This document shows, one piece after another, positions 1-7,723 of a stretch of 40,192 nucleotides of DNA. The translations under genes were made by a program, and so were the position numbers. This DNA is from Paractinoplanes atraurantiacus (lineage in GTDB: Bacteria > Actinomycetota > Actinomycetes > Mycobacteriales > Micromonosporaceae). The notes beneath the pieces were generated by a model. That model worked only from the letters and a program-made list of their open reading frames with translations, was not told the origin of the DNA and searched no databases. Position 1 is the first letter of the stretch. Every line of letters starts with the position of its first letter. The stretch is from positions 1 to 40,192 of the forward strand of contig NZ_OBDY01000051.1 in assembly GCF_900215205.1 (NCBI RefSeq), given 5' to 3'.

Positions 1-2
1 TG

Positions 3-164
3 GCCGAGGGGGTGGAGACGCGCGACCAGGCGGATCGGCTGCGTGAACTCGGGTATCGGGCGGCGCAGGGCTTCCTGTTCGCGCGGCCGATGCCGGCGGC
101 CGACTTCGGCGAGGTCGTCGAAAGGGATTGGCCGAGCCGCACGCGGGTACTTCGGACCGTGTAG
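3..164 (+). CDS. EAL-domain (c-di-GMP phosphodiesterase) protein, C-terminal fragment
   Basis: This is the open end of a gene that enters from the left edge; 53 residues remain before a TAG stop. The visible peptide begins AEGVET and continues through a short helix into AQGFLFARPM. These are the last two conserved blocks of EAL domains: the AEGVE glutamate loop and the 'xQGxxFxxPxP' tail. EAL domains hydrolyse cyclic di-GMP to pGpG. The catalytic EAL motif and any GGDEF or sensor domain lie outside the window, so activity cannot be judged. The downstream csbD-like gene starts 23 bases after the stop, so read-through transcription is possible, although a separate promoter is proposed inside this gene end. 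Confidence 0.85.
   Translation, partial: AEGVETRDQADRLRELGYRAAQGFLFARPMPAADFGEVVERDWPSRTRVLRTV
125..150 (+). promoter_or_regulatory. Candidate SigB-type promoter for the CsbD gene
   Basis: GGATTG at 125-130 is followed after 14 bases by GGGTAC at 145-150. Actinobacterial SigB promoters are described as GNNTN, 14-16 bases, GGGTAC/T. The -10 element lies 37 bases before the CsbD start. CsbD is a general-stress, SigB-dependent protein in Bacillus, and a SigB/SigF-like sigma gene lies at the right end of this window. The match is seen; its use is inferred. Confidence 0.45.
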
Positions 165-187
165 GCAGACGACCCCCGGAGGTAACC

Positions 188-361
188 ATGGGTACCGACG
201 ACAAGATCGACAACAAGGCCGAAGAGCTGGGCGGCAAGGTCAAGGAGGGTGTCGGCAAGGCCACTGACGACGAGCGCCTCGAGGCCGAGGGCAAGGCCGA
301 CCAGTCGAGCTCCAAGCTCAAGCAGGCCGGCGAGAACATCAAGGACGCTTTCAAGTCCTGA
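188..361 (+). CDS. CsbD family general stress protein
   Basis: This encodes a 57-residue, highly charged, lysine- and glutamate-rich soluble protein. It begins MGTDDKIDNKAEELGGKVKE and has the family pattern of a DK..NKAEEL.GK.KE..GKAT.DE....EGK core, followed by a helical tail ending DAFKS. CsbD proteins are small stress-induced proteins of unknown biochemical function, typically under general-stress sigma control. The ATG is preceded by GGAGG at 178-182, five bases upstream, so the start is well supported. The length is normal for the family. A SigB-like promoter lies just upstream and a perfect hairpin lies downstream. Confidence 0.93.
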   Translation: MGTDDKIDNKAEELGGKVKEGVGKATDDERLEAEGKADQSSSKLKQAGENIKDAFKS

Positions 362-373
362 TGTACGACCTGA

Positions 374-407
374 GCAGGCGGCCGCTCCGATCGGAGCGGC
401 CGCCTGC
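374..407. terminator. Perfect 17-bp palindromic hairpin, bidirectional terminator
   Basis: The 34 bases form a perfect inverted repeat with no spacer; the left arm begins GCAGGCGGCC and the centre is CCGATCGG. It lies between the convergent CsbD gene (stop at 361) and the APH-family gene (stop at 414), where a shared terminator is expected. There is no real T-tract, which is common in GC-rich actinobacteria. Confidence 0.7.
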
Positions 408-413
408 TGCTGT

Positions 414-1340
414 TCAGGCCGAGCGCAGGTTGGCGGCCAGGTAGTCCAGGGCGGCGGCCAGGTCGGCGCCCTCGGTGTGGGGACGGCGGAGATCGTCGGT
501 GTAGGCCGCGATGTCCATCAGAATCCACATATTCCGGTAAAAGTCCACGGCGGCCGAGCTGACCGAGCGGCCGGTCTCCTTCTCGTATCGCGATAAGAGC
601 GATATGTCTGGTGAAGGTGGCGCGTCGATCATGGCCTCGGTGAGCATCCAGAGATCCCGCTCCGGTGGGGCCAGCCGGACGGTGTCCCAGTCGATCAGCA
701 GAGGGCCGGCCGGGGTCCGGAGGACGTTGCCCGGGTGGGGCTCGCCATGGGTGACGACCCAGGAGTCCGGGGGCGGCAGGGCGGCCCGCAGGGTGTCGAA
801 GCGTGCGAGCCGTGCGGTCACCTCGGCGGCGTGCTCAGCGAGGAGGCGGCGCGCCGGCTCGGCGTAGGGGCCGGAGATCCAAGGGCGATCGAGGCCGGCC
901 AGCGCGGACTCCAGAGCGCCGCGGCCCGGAAGGCGAAGGTCGGTTCGAGGCGCGGGGACCGTCGCTTCGTGCAGGGCGATCAGCAGGTCGAGAACGGACT
1001 CGCGGTCGGCCGCCGGATGGGGGCCGAACGAGCCGGTGGATCCGCTCACGAAGGGATGGACCGCTACGGCGCGATCGTCGCCCAGGCGGTGAACCATGGT
1101 CCCGTCGAGCGTGCGGATCGCGGCCACGACGAAGTCGAGCTCGAGGCGGGCCGCGGTGTCCAGAGCCTGCTCCAGGGCGGGGGAGTATGCGGTGACCGTG
1201 ACGAACCACGGTGGGGCCGACCAATGGTGGCCGCCCGCGCCGACCGGCAGGTACCGCACGGTCGGCGCGTTGATGCCCCAGCCGGCGGCCAGCGCGCCGG
1301 CCACGTCCGAGTCGGTCAGGTCCGCTGGTTGTTCGCGCAT
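414..1340 (-). CDS. APH/choline-kinase-like phosphotransferase
   Basis: This 308-residue soluble protein has the aminoglycoside/choline kinase fold. The catalytic-loop motif HGEPHPGN is at residues 198-205 and the metal-binding LIDWDT at 215-220, followed by the typical APPERDLW helix. The canonical loop is HxDxxxxN; here the catalytic aspartate position is Glu200. HGEPHPGN is, from memory, shared with spectinomycin-phosphotransferase-like proteins, so it may still be active. The substrate cannot be told from sequence; an antibiotic, a sugar or a small metabolite are all possible. The ATG at 1340 has no clear ribosome site. The gene lies 23 bases after the GGDEF-EAL gene on the same strand, so the two may be co-transcribed. 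Confidence 0.82.
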   Translation of the reverse strand: MREQPADLTDSDVAGALAAGWGINAPTVRYLPVGAGGHHWSAPPWFVTVTAYSPALEQALDTAARLELDFVVAAIRTLDGTMVHRLGDDRAVAVHPFVSGSTGSFGPHPAADRESVLDLLIALHEATVPAPRTDLRLPGRGALESALAGLDRPWISGPYAEPARRLLAEHAAEVTARLARFDTLRAALPPPDSWVVTHGEPHPGNVLRTPAGPLLIDWDTVRLAPPERDLWMLTEAMIDAPPSPDISLLSRYEKETGRSVSSAAVDFYRNMWILMDIAAYTDDLRRPHTEGADLAAALDYLAANLRSA

Positions 1341-1363
1341 GACCAGCAGTCTGGCCTAAAAGG

Positions 1364-3628
1364 TCACTCGCACTCGCTCGGTGGGACGTCGGTGGGGAAG
1401 AGCAGGTCGTCGAGGGCGCCGTGGGTCAGCGGCTCGGCGAAGTAGTAGCCCTGGCCCAGCTCGCAGTCGCCGCCGGCCAGCGACGTGAGCTGGCTGGCGT
1501 GTTCGATGCCCTCGGCGATCGTCGACAGTTGCAGGGCGCGGCCCAGCTGGATGATGCCGTGGGTCAGGGCGGCCGCCGTCGGCTCGTCGACCACGTCGTC
1601 CACGAAGGACTTGTCGATCTTGATGATGTCGACCGGGAAGCGGCGCAGGTAGGCCAGCGACGAATAGCCCGTGCCGAAGTCGTCGATGGCCAGGCGGACG
1701 CCGATCCGCTTGATCTCGTGGAGCCGGTCCAGGGTGGCCGGGCGGTGCTCGACCAGCAGCGACTCGGTCAGTTCGAGGATCAGGCGGTCGGGCTGCATGC
1801 CGGCCGTGTCCAGGGCGTCCCGCACCACCTGGGGCAGGGCCGTCTGGTCGAGCTGCACCGCCGAGATGTTCACGCTGACCGACAGCGGCGGGCCGAGGCG
1901 CTTGCGGTTCCACTCGGCCACGCGGGACGTGGCCTCGCGCAGCACCCACTCGCCGATCGGGACGATCATCCCGGTCTCCTCGGCCAGCGGGATGAACTCC
2001 ATCGGCGGGATGACGCCGCGCTCCGGGTGCTGCCAGCGGATCAGGGCCTCGACGCCGGTGATCTCGCCGGTGTGCAGGTGGACGATGGGCTGGTAGCGCA
2101 GCTGGAACTCGTGCCGCAGGACGGCCCGGCGCAGGTCGGCCTCGAGCTCGATGTTGGCCTGGAAGGCCTCGCGCATGGCCGGCTCGAAGACCTCGTAGCG
2201 GTCCTTGCCGTGCTTCTTCGCCTGATACATGGCCAGGTCGGCGTGGACCATCAGCTCGGCCGCGTCGTGTTCGCCGGGCTTGCTGAAGGCGACGCCGATG
2301 CTGGAGCTGACGAACGTCTCCGCGCCCAGGTCGAACGGGAGCCGCAGCGCGTCGAGGATGCGCTCGGCCACCGGAACGGCCTCGTCGGTGCCGTGGATGC
2401 CGGGCAGCAGCACGGCGAACTCGTCGCCACCGAGGCGGGCGGCCGTGTCGCCGTCGCGCAGGCAGGCCTGGAGGCGCTCGGCGACCCCGGTCAGCAGGGT
2501 GTCGCCGGCGGCGTGGCCGAGGGAGTCGTTGACGACCTTGAAGCGGTCGAGGTCGACGAACAGGACGGCCCCGCCCAGGCCGTGGGCGCCGAGCATCTCC
2601 TCCATCCGCGTCTGGAAGAGGGCACGGGTGGCCAGGCCGGTCAGCGAGTCGAGGTAGGCCCGGCTCATCTGCTCCTGGGTGCGGGCGTCGGTCAGGGCCA
2701 GGCTCACGTGCTCGGCGAACGCGGTGACGATGTCCCGGGTCGCCTTGTCCCAGTCGCGGCGTGAGCTGTAGGTGCCCACGGTGACCGCGCCGACCGACTG
2801 GTCGCCCTCGTGCACGGGCACGGACAGGACCGATTGCAGGTTGACCGCGGTCAGGGCCGGCAGCGCTATGGGCGACGTGGCGTAGTCCGCCACGGCGACC
2901 AGCTCGTCGCCGAGGATGGCCAGGCCGGTGACGCCGGCCGCGGCCACCGGCACCCGCTGGGCCTGTGCGCGCACCTCGGGGCTGACCCCGACGGCGGCCA
3001 CCGTGCTGCCCAGGTGCGGATCGTCCCGCTCGATCAGGCTGATCGAGGCCATCTCGACGCCCAGCAGGTCCCGCAGCGCCGCCGTGACCAGGTCGAAGAC
3101 GTCGGTCAGGGGCCGGCGGCGGCCGATGGCGCGCTGCACCCCGGAGAGCTCGGAGAAGACGCGGCGGCCCTGGTCGAGATAGCCGAGCAGGCGGCCGTTC
3201 TCCTCGGCGTAACGCCGCTCCGACTCGACGACGTACAGCGACTGGAGGCAGAGCTCGAGGACGCGGGCCATGCCACGCAGCAGGCAGATTTCCTCGGCGG
3301 TGAAGGAGGCTCCGATCCGGCCGAGCACCAGGACGCCCGGCGCGGGCCCGCCGATCGGGACGTGGGTGACCGCGTAGCGGCCACCGCCGAGCTCGAGGGT
3401 TTCCCGGCGGCCGGCGGCCACCTCGGCCAGGGCGTACGCGGGCACCTCGTCGGCCGCGAGGCCGATGGTGGCGACCACCCCGTCGTCGATCATCAGCACC
3501 GCGACGTCGGCGTCGAGCGCGCGGGCGGCGCACTCGACGGCAGCGTATTGCGCGGCCGGACCGGCGGGCCGGTCCGCCACCGCGGACAGGAATTCTGTCA
3601 GTTGCTCCGTCGCTAGCACGGCACTCAT
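1364..3628 (-). CDS. GAF-GGDEF-EAL bifunctional cyclic di-GMP enzyme
   Basis: Counting from ATG 3628 (754 residues), an N-terminal GAF-like region at about 25-135 is followed by a second GAF domain at about 175-315, a GGDEF domain at 320-480 and an EAL domain at 495-745. The cyclase motif GGDEF is intact at 400-404, and the RxxD product-inhibition site (RDGD, 391-394) sits exactly five residues before it. In the EAL domain, EAL (527-529), the ELTES glutamate, DDFGTG (649-654), IKIDKSF with Lys670 and AEGIE are all present, so both synthesis and hydrolysis of c-di-GMP look possible. No membrane segments are seen, so it is probably cytosolic with GAF-controlled activity. A GTG at 3670 would add 14 residues; neither start has a convincing ribosome site, and I prefer the ATG. 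Confidence 0.93.
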   Translation of the reverse strand: MSAVLATEQLTEFLSAVADRPAGPAAQYAAVECAARALDADVAVLMIDDGVVATIGLAADEVPAYALAEVAAGRRETLELGGGRYAVTHVPIGGPAPGVLVLGRIGASFTAEEICLLRGMARVLELCLQSLYVVESERRYAEENGRLLGYLDQGRRVFSELSGVQRAIGRRRPLTDVFDLVTAALRDLLGVEMASISLIERDDPHLGSTVAAVGVSPEVRAQAQRVPVAAAGVTGLAILGDELVAVADYATSPIALPALTAVNLQSVLSVPVHEGDQSVGAVTVGTYSSRRDWDKATRDIVTAFAEHVSLALTDARTQEQMSRAYLDSLTGLATRALFQTRMEEMLGAHGLGGAVLFVDLDRFKVVNDSLGHAAGDTLLTGVAERLQACLRDGDTAARLGGDEFAVLLPGIHGTDEAVPVAERILDALRLPFDLGAETFVSSSIGVAFSKPGEHDAAELMVHADLAMYQAKKHGKDRYEVFEPAMREAFQANIELEADLRRAVLRHEFQLRYQPIVHLHTGEITGVEALIRWQHPERGVIPPMEFIPLAEETGMIVPIGEWVLREATSRVAEWNRKRLGPPLSVSVNISAVQLDQTALPQVVRDALDTAGMQPDRLILELTESLLVEHRPATLDRLHEIKRIGVRLAIDDFGTGYSSLAYLRRFPVDIIKIDKSFVDDVVDEPTAAALTHGIIQLGRALQLSTIAEGIEHASQLTSLAGGDCELGQGYYFAEPLTHGALDDLLFPTDVPPSECE

Positions 3629-3693
3629 GTCGTCCGCGGCGGCCCGGACATGAGGAGAACGCCCGAGCACACACGAGCGGGCACCATGTGGTC

Positions 3694-3712
3694 ACGTTTT
3701 CCGGCGAAACGG
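3694..3712. promoter_or_regulatory. Candidate DeoR operator, copy 1 (19-bp inverted repeat)
   Basis: ACGTTTTCCGGCGAAACGG lies between the divergent GGDEF-EAL and deoR-type genes. Its half-sites, (N)CGTTT and AAACG(G), match in sequence and total length the repeat at 4619-4637 before the binding-protein gene. Two same-size repeats flanking the regulator gene suggest it binds both. Confidence 0.45.
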
Positions 3713-3740
3713 TCGGACGTTTCGCGTAAAAAGTCCGACC
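3711..3740. repeat. 8-bp inverted repeat with 14-base spacer in the deoR upstream region
   Basis: GGTCGGAC (3711-3718) is the exact reverse complement of GTCCGACC (3733-3740). The spacer is A/T-richer than its surroundings. It could be an operator, looping element or leader hairpin for either divergent gene. It partly overlaps the 19-bp repeat at 3694-3712. Confidence 0.4.
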
Positions 3741-3850
3741 TAGAGCCGTTTTAAGACCGCCGCCGGGAAAGGGCAACCGGGCAAACAAACAACGAAGTCG
3801 ATGACTTTGTGAGGCAGGCCACAGGTTTCTCCGGTGTTACAAATATCGCC

Positions 3851-4612
3851 ATGAACGCCGATGAGCGGCAGCACCAGATCGTCGCCCTGGCCCGCCGGCA
3901 CGGCGAGGTCGAGGTCGCGAAACTGGCCGCCGAGCTGTCCGTCAGCGCCGAGACGATCCGCCGCGATCTGCGACTGCTGGAGAAACACGGTCTCATCCGC
4001 CGTACGCACGGCGGCGCCTATCCGGTGGAGACCGCCAAATTCGAGACCGATCTCGCGATGCGCACCGTTCGCGGGGTGCCGGAGAAAAGGCGGATCGCGA
4101 CCGCCGCGGCCGGCCTGATCGGCGACGCCGAGACCATCTTCATCGACGAGGGCTTCACCCCGCAGCTGATCGCCGAGGCGCTGCCCACCGACCGGCCGCT
4201 CACCGTCGTCACCGCCTCGCTCAACACCGCGGCCTGGCTGGCCGGCTCCACCCCGGCCACGGTTCTGCTGCTCGGCGGCCGGGTGCGCGGCCGCACGCTG
4301 GCCACCGTCGACCACTGGGCGGCCGGCATGCTCTCCGGTTTCGTCATCGACCTGGCGTTCGTCGGGGCCAACGGCATCTCCCGCGAGGTCGGCCTGACCA
4401 CCCCCGACCCGGCCGTGGCCGACGTGAAGGCGCGAGCCGTGGCCGCCGCCCGCCGCCGGGTCTTCGTCGGCATACACACCAAATTCGGCGTACGGACGTT
4501 CTGCCGTTTCGCCGAGATATCCGATTTCGAGTCACTGGTCACGGACACCGGTCTGCCGGCGTCCGAGGCGAACCGCTATTCCCGAATGGGACCGCAGGTA
4601 ATCCGCGTTTAA
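3851..4612 (+). CDS. DeoR/GlpR-family transcriptional regulator
   Basis: This 253-residue protein has an N-terminal DeoR helix-turn-helix at about 4-58. It reads RQHQIVALARRHGEVEV, then LAAELSVSAETIRRDLRLLE and the hinge HGLIRRTHGGA, which is diagnostic of the family. The C-terminal DeoRC sensor domain (about 75-235) contains the FIDEGFT and FVGANGIS blocks that bind sugar phosphates in relatives. The start at ATG 3851 matches the usual DeoR N-terminus; an in-frame GTG at 3809 would add 14 residues of non-conserved sequence. The gene sits directly upstream of a polyol-type ABC operon on the same strand and probably represses it until a phosphorylated or free sugar is present. The inverted repeats at 3694 and 4619 are candidate operators. 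Confidence 0.93.
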   Translation: MNADERQHQIVALARRHGEVEVAKLAAELSVSAETIRRDLRLLEKHGLIRRTHGGAYPVETAKFETDLAMRTVRGVPEKRRIATAAAGLIGDAETIFIDEGFTPQLIAEALPTDRPLTVVTASLNTAAWLAGSTPATVLLLGGRVRGRTLATVDHWAAGMLSGFVIDLAFVGANGISREVGLTTPDPAVADVKARAVAAARRRVFVGIHTKFGVRTFCRFAEISDFESLVTDTGLPASEANRYSRMGPQVIRV

Positions 4613-4618
4613 AGAGTC

Positions 4619-4637
4619 CCGTTTTCGAATAAAACGG
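4619..4637. promoter_or_regulatory. Candidate DeoR operator, copy 2 (19-bp inverted repeat)
   Basis: CCGTTTTCGAATAAAACGG has perfect 7-bp arms around a 5-base centre. It lies between the regulator stop codon and the ribosome site (GGAGG, 4636-4640) of the binding-protein gene. Bound repressor would block transcription or translation entry into the transport genes. It resembles the site at 3694-3712. Confidence 0.55.
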
Positions 4638-4647
4638 AGGATGCTCC

Positions 4648-5997
4648 ATGCCCAGAAAACTTGCCTTGGCCGCCGCATGCCTACTTCTCGCCACCGCCGG
4701 CTGCTCGGGCGCCGGCTCCACTGGTTCCAGCGGCGGCGACTCCGCCGACAACACCATCACGGCCCTGATGGTCGGCAACCCGCAGATGGAGGACATCCAG
4801 AAGCTGACCGCCGACAATTTCACCAAGCAGACCGGGATCACCGTGAAGTTCACGATCCTCCCGGAGAACGAGCTCCGCGACAAAGTCACCCAGGACGTCG
4901 CCAACCAGGGCGGCCAGTACGACGTGGCCACGGTCGGCGCCTACGAGGTGCCGATCTGGGCCAAGAACGGCTGGCTGCACGAGCTGTCGACGCAGGCACA
5001 GGCCGACTCGGCGTACGACTCGGCCGACCTGCTCAAGCCGATGGTCGACTCGCTGACCGGCGAGGACGGCAAGATGTACGCGGCGCCGTTCTACGGTGAG
5101 TCGTCGTTCCTGATGTACAACAAGGAGCTGTTCGCGGCCAAGGGCCTGACCATGCCCGAGCACCCGACGTGGGCCCAGGTCGCCGACTTCGCCGCGAAGC
5201 TGGACGACAAGGGCAAGGGCGTGGCCGGCATCTGCCTGCGCGGCCTGCCCGGCTGGGGCGAGCTGTTCGCGCCGCTGACCACCGTCGTCAACACCTACGG
5301 CGGCACCTGGTTCGAGAAGGACTGGACCCCGAAGGTCAACTCGCCGGAGTTCACCCAGGCCACCCAGTTCTACGTCGACCTGCTGAAGAAGCACGGCCAG
5401 TCGGGCGCGCCGCAGTCCGGATTCACCGAGTGCCTCAACACCTTCGGGCAGGGCAAGGCCGCGATGTGGTACGACGCGACGTCCGCGGCGGGCACGCTGG
5501 AGGACGCGAAGGCCAGCAAGGTGGCGGGCAAGGTCGGTTACGTGTACGCCCCGGTGAACAAGACCGAGTACTCGGGCTGGCTCTGGACGTGGGCGTGGGC
5601 GATGCCCAAGACCACCAAGAAGGCCGACGCCGCCTGGAAGTTCATCTCGTGGGCGACCAGCAAGGACTACGAGAAGCTGGTCGGCGAGAAGCTCGGCTGG
5701 TCGCGGGTCCCGTCCGGCAAGCGCACCTCGACCTACTCGATCCCGGAATACAAGGAGTCGGCCAAGGCGTTCGCCGACATCACGCTCGGCTCGATCGAGC
5801 ACGCCGACCCGACCAACCCGGGCCTGCAGCCCCGGCCCGCGCTCGGTGTGCAGTTCGTCGGCATCCCCGAGTTCGCCGACCTCGGCACCAAGGTGTCGCA
5901 GGAGGTCAGCGCGGCCATCGCCGGCAGCAACACGGTCGACAAGGCTCTCGCCGACGGGCAGAAGCAGGCCGAAGACGTGGCAAAGAAGTACAAGTAG
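4648..5997 (+). CDS. ABC transporter sugar/polyol-binding lipoprotein
   Basis: This 449-residue family 1 extracellular solute-binding protein begins MPRKLALAAACLLLATAGCS. It has a lipoprotein signal with the lipidated cysteine at residue 19, followed by a Ser/Gly linker. The mature part reads ITALMVGNPQMEDIQKL, GQYDVATVGAYEVP and YGESSFLMYNKELF, patterns I associate with sorbitol/mannitol-type (SmoE-like) binding proteins. It captures substrate outside the membrane and delivers it to the two permeases encoded next. GGAGG at 4636-4640 gives a good start at ATG 4648. The stop codon overlaps the next GTG by one base, so all four downstream genes look translationally linked. The exact substrate is inferred from family resemblance and the adjacent dehydrogenase. 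Confidence 0.92.
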   Translation: MPRKLALAAACLLLATAGCSGAGSTGSSGGDSADNTITALMVGNPQMEDIQKLTADNFTKQTGITVKFTILPENELRDKVTQDVANQGGQYDVATVGAYEVPIWAKNGWLHELSTQAQADSAYDSADLLKPMVDSLTGEDGKMYAAPFYGESSFLMYNKELFAAKGLTMPEHPTWAQVADFAAKLDDKGKGVAGICLRGLPGWGELFAPLTTVVNTYGGTWFEKDWTPKVNSPEFTQATQFYVDLLKKHGQSGAPQSGFTECLNTFGQGKAAMWYDATSAAGTLEDAKASKVAGKVGYVYAPVNKTEYSGWLWTWAWAMPKTTKKADAAWKFISWATSKDYEKLVGEKLGWSRVPSGKRTSTYSIPEYKESAKAFADITLGSIEHADPTNPGLQPRPALGVQFVGIPEFADLGTKVSQEVSAAIAGSNTVDKALADGQKQAEDVAKKYK

Positions 5998-6926
5998 TGA
6001 CCACCGTGGTCGCCCGGCCGGACGAGCGGACCCAGCCGCCCGTCCGGCCCACCAGGGGCGGAGCCAAAGACCGCTGGGCACGCCGGGCGCCGCTGCTGCC
6101 CGCACTGATCTTCGCGCTGGTCATCACGCAGATCCCGTTCCTCTACACGCTCTATCTCTCCACGCTGAGCTGGAACGCGCTGCGCCCCGGCGACAAGCCG
6201 TTCGTAGGGCTGGACAACTACGTCACCGTGCTGACCGACACCCGGCTGCGGTCGGCGCTGGTCAACACCGTGCTGCTCACGGCGGGCGCGGTCATCTTCT
6301 CGATGATCCTGGGCCTGCTGCTGGCCCTGCTCCTCGATCGCAAGTTCCTCGGGCGTTCGGTGGTACGCACGTTGCTGATCACGCCGTTCCTCGTGATGCC
6401 GATCGCGGCGGCGCTGCTGTGGAAACACGCGATCTTCAATCCTGCGTACGGCCTGATCAACGGCATCTTCGGTGGCTCGACCGACTGGATCTCGTCGTAT
6501 CCGAAGGGCGCGGTCATCGCCACCCTGGTCTGGCAGTGGACGCCCTTCATGATGCTGATCCTGCTGGCCGGCCTCCAGTCGCAGTCGCACGAGGTGGTCG
6601 AGGCGGCCCGCGTCGACGGGGCCAACGCGTGGCAGATCTTCCGCCGGATGACGTTGCCGCACCTGCGGCAGTACCTGGAGCTGGGCGCGCTGCTCGGCTC
6701 GATCTACCTGGTCAACACGTTCGACGCGATCTTCAGCATCACCCAGGGCGGCCCGGGCACGGCCACGACCAACCTGCCGTACGAGATCTATCTGACGACC
6801 TTCCGCAAGTTCGAGTACGGCGAGGCGTCGGCGGCCGGCGTGATCGTGGTGATCCTGACGATCATCGTGGCGACCTTCGCCCTGAGGGTCATCAGCGGCC
6901 TCTTCAAGATGGAGGAGCACCGGTGA
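5997..6926 (+). CDS. ABC transporter permease, MalF type
   Basis: This 309-residue inner-membrane permease has about six transmembrane segments: first at about 32-52 (PALIFALVITQIPFLYTLYL), then GAVIFSMILGLLLALLL and others. The EAA loop reads EVVEAARVDGANAWQIF, ending in LPHLRQYL, and is the contact for the ATPase subunit. The GTG start at 5997 shares its first base with the TAG stop of the binding-protein gene. The stop overlaps the following permease start by four bases. It forms a heterodimeric channel with the next gene product. Confidence 0.93.
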   Translation: MTTVVARPDERTQPPVRPTRGGAKDRWARRAPLLPALIFALVITQIPFLYTLYLSTLSWNALRPGDKPFVGLDNYVTVLTDTRLRSALVNTVLLTAGAVIFSMILGLLLALLLDRKFLGRSVVRTLLITPFLVMPIAAALLWKHAIFNPAYGLINGIFGGSTDWISSYPKGAVIATLVWQWTPFMMLILLAGLQSQSHEVVEAARVDGANAWQIFRRMTLPHLRQYLELGALLGSIYLVNTFDAIFSITQGGPGTATTNLPYEIYLTTFRKFEYGEASAAGVIVVILTIIVATFALRVISGLFKMEEHR

Positions 6927-7723
6927 AGCGATTGTGGGGTGTGGTGGCCTGGATCGCGGGACTTGTCTTCGTCTTCCCGGTCATCTGGATGGTGCTGACC
7001 AGCTTCAAGCAGGAGCAGGACGCGGCCAGCAACCCGCCCAGCTGGTTCTTCACGCCGACCCTGGACCAGTACGCACAGGTCTTCGACCGCAACATCACGC
7101 CGTTCCTGCTCAACTCGCTGATGGCCAGCGTCTTCTCGACGCTGCTCGTGGTCGCGCTGGCGACACCGGCCGCCTATGCCCTTTCGCTGCGTCCCGTCGC
7201 AAAATGGACGGACACGCTGTTCTTCTTCATCAGCACCAAGATGATGCCCGCCGTGGCCGCGCTGCTGCCGCTCTACCTGCTGGTCAAGCACCTCGGCATG
7301 CTGGACAACATCTGGACCATGGTCGTCCTCTACACCTCGATGAACCTGCCGCTCGCGGTCTGGATGATGCGGTCGTTCCTGCTGGAGGTGCCGCGCGAGG
7401 TGCTGGAGGCCGGCGAGGTGGACGGCGCCGGGCTGCTCACCTCCATCCGGCGGATCATCCTGCCGATCGTCTCGCCCGGCCTGGCGGCGACGGCGCTGAT
7501 CTGCTTCATCTTCGCCTGGAACGAGTTCTTCCTGGCGGTGAACCTGACCGCGACCAACGCCGGCACCGCGCCGATCTTCCTGGTCGGGTTCATCTCCTCC
7601 GAAGGCCTGTTCCTGGCCCGGCTCTGCGCCGCGGCGACGCTGGTCTCGCTGCCGGTGCTGGTGGCCGGCTGGCTGGCGCAGAACAAGTTGGTCCGTGGCC
7701 TGTCGATGGGAGCCGTCAAGTGA
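6923..7723 (+). CDS. ABC transporter permease, MalG type
   Basis: This 266-residue permease has six predicted transmembrane segments, beginning WGVVAWIAGLVFVFPVIWMV near the N-terminus. The EAA loop EVLEAGEVDGAG, followed by RRIILPIVSPGL, is intact. The length is a little under the usual 270-280 residues. GTG 6923 lies in a GTGA overlap with the previous stop, with GGAGGAG at 6911-6917 as ribosome site. It partners the MalF-type permease. No ATP-binding subunit follows. In streptomycetes one shared ATPase (MsiK) serves many such systems, and that is the likely solution here (inference). Confidence 0.93.
   Translation: MKRLWGVVAWIAGLVFVFPVIWMVLTSFKQEQDAASNPPSWFFTPTLDQYAQVFDRNITPFLLNSLMASVFSTLLVVALATPAAYALSLRPVAKWTDTLFFFISTKMMPAVAALLPLYLLVKHLGMLDNIWTMVVLYTSMNLPLAVWMMRSFLLEVPREVLEAGEVDGAGLLTSIRRIILPIVSPGLAATALICFIFAWNEFFLAVNLTATNAGTAPIFLVGFISSEGLFLARLCAAATLVSLPVLVAGWLAQNKLVRGLSMGAVK

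Noticed and set aside
1356..3788. 810-residue open frame on the minus strand
   Set aside because: Arg/Pro/Gly-rich with no family pattern; it is the alternate-frame shadow of the GAF-GGDEF-EAL gene.
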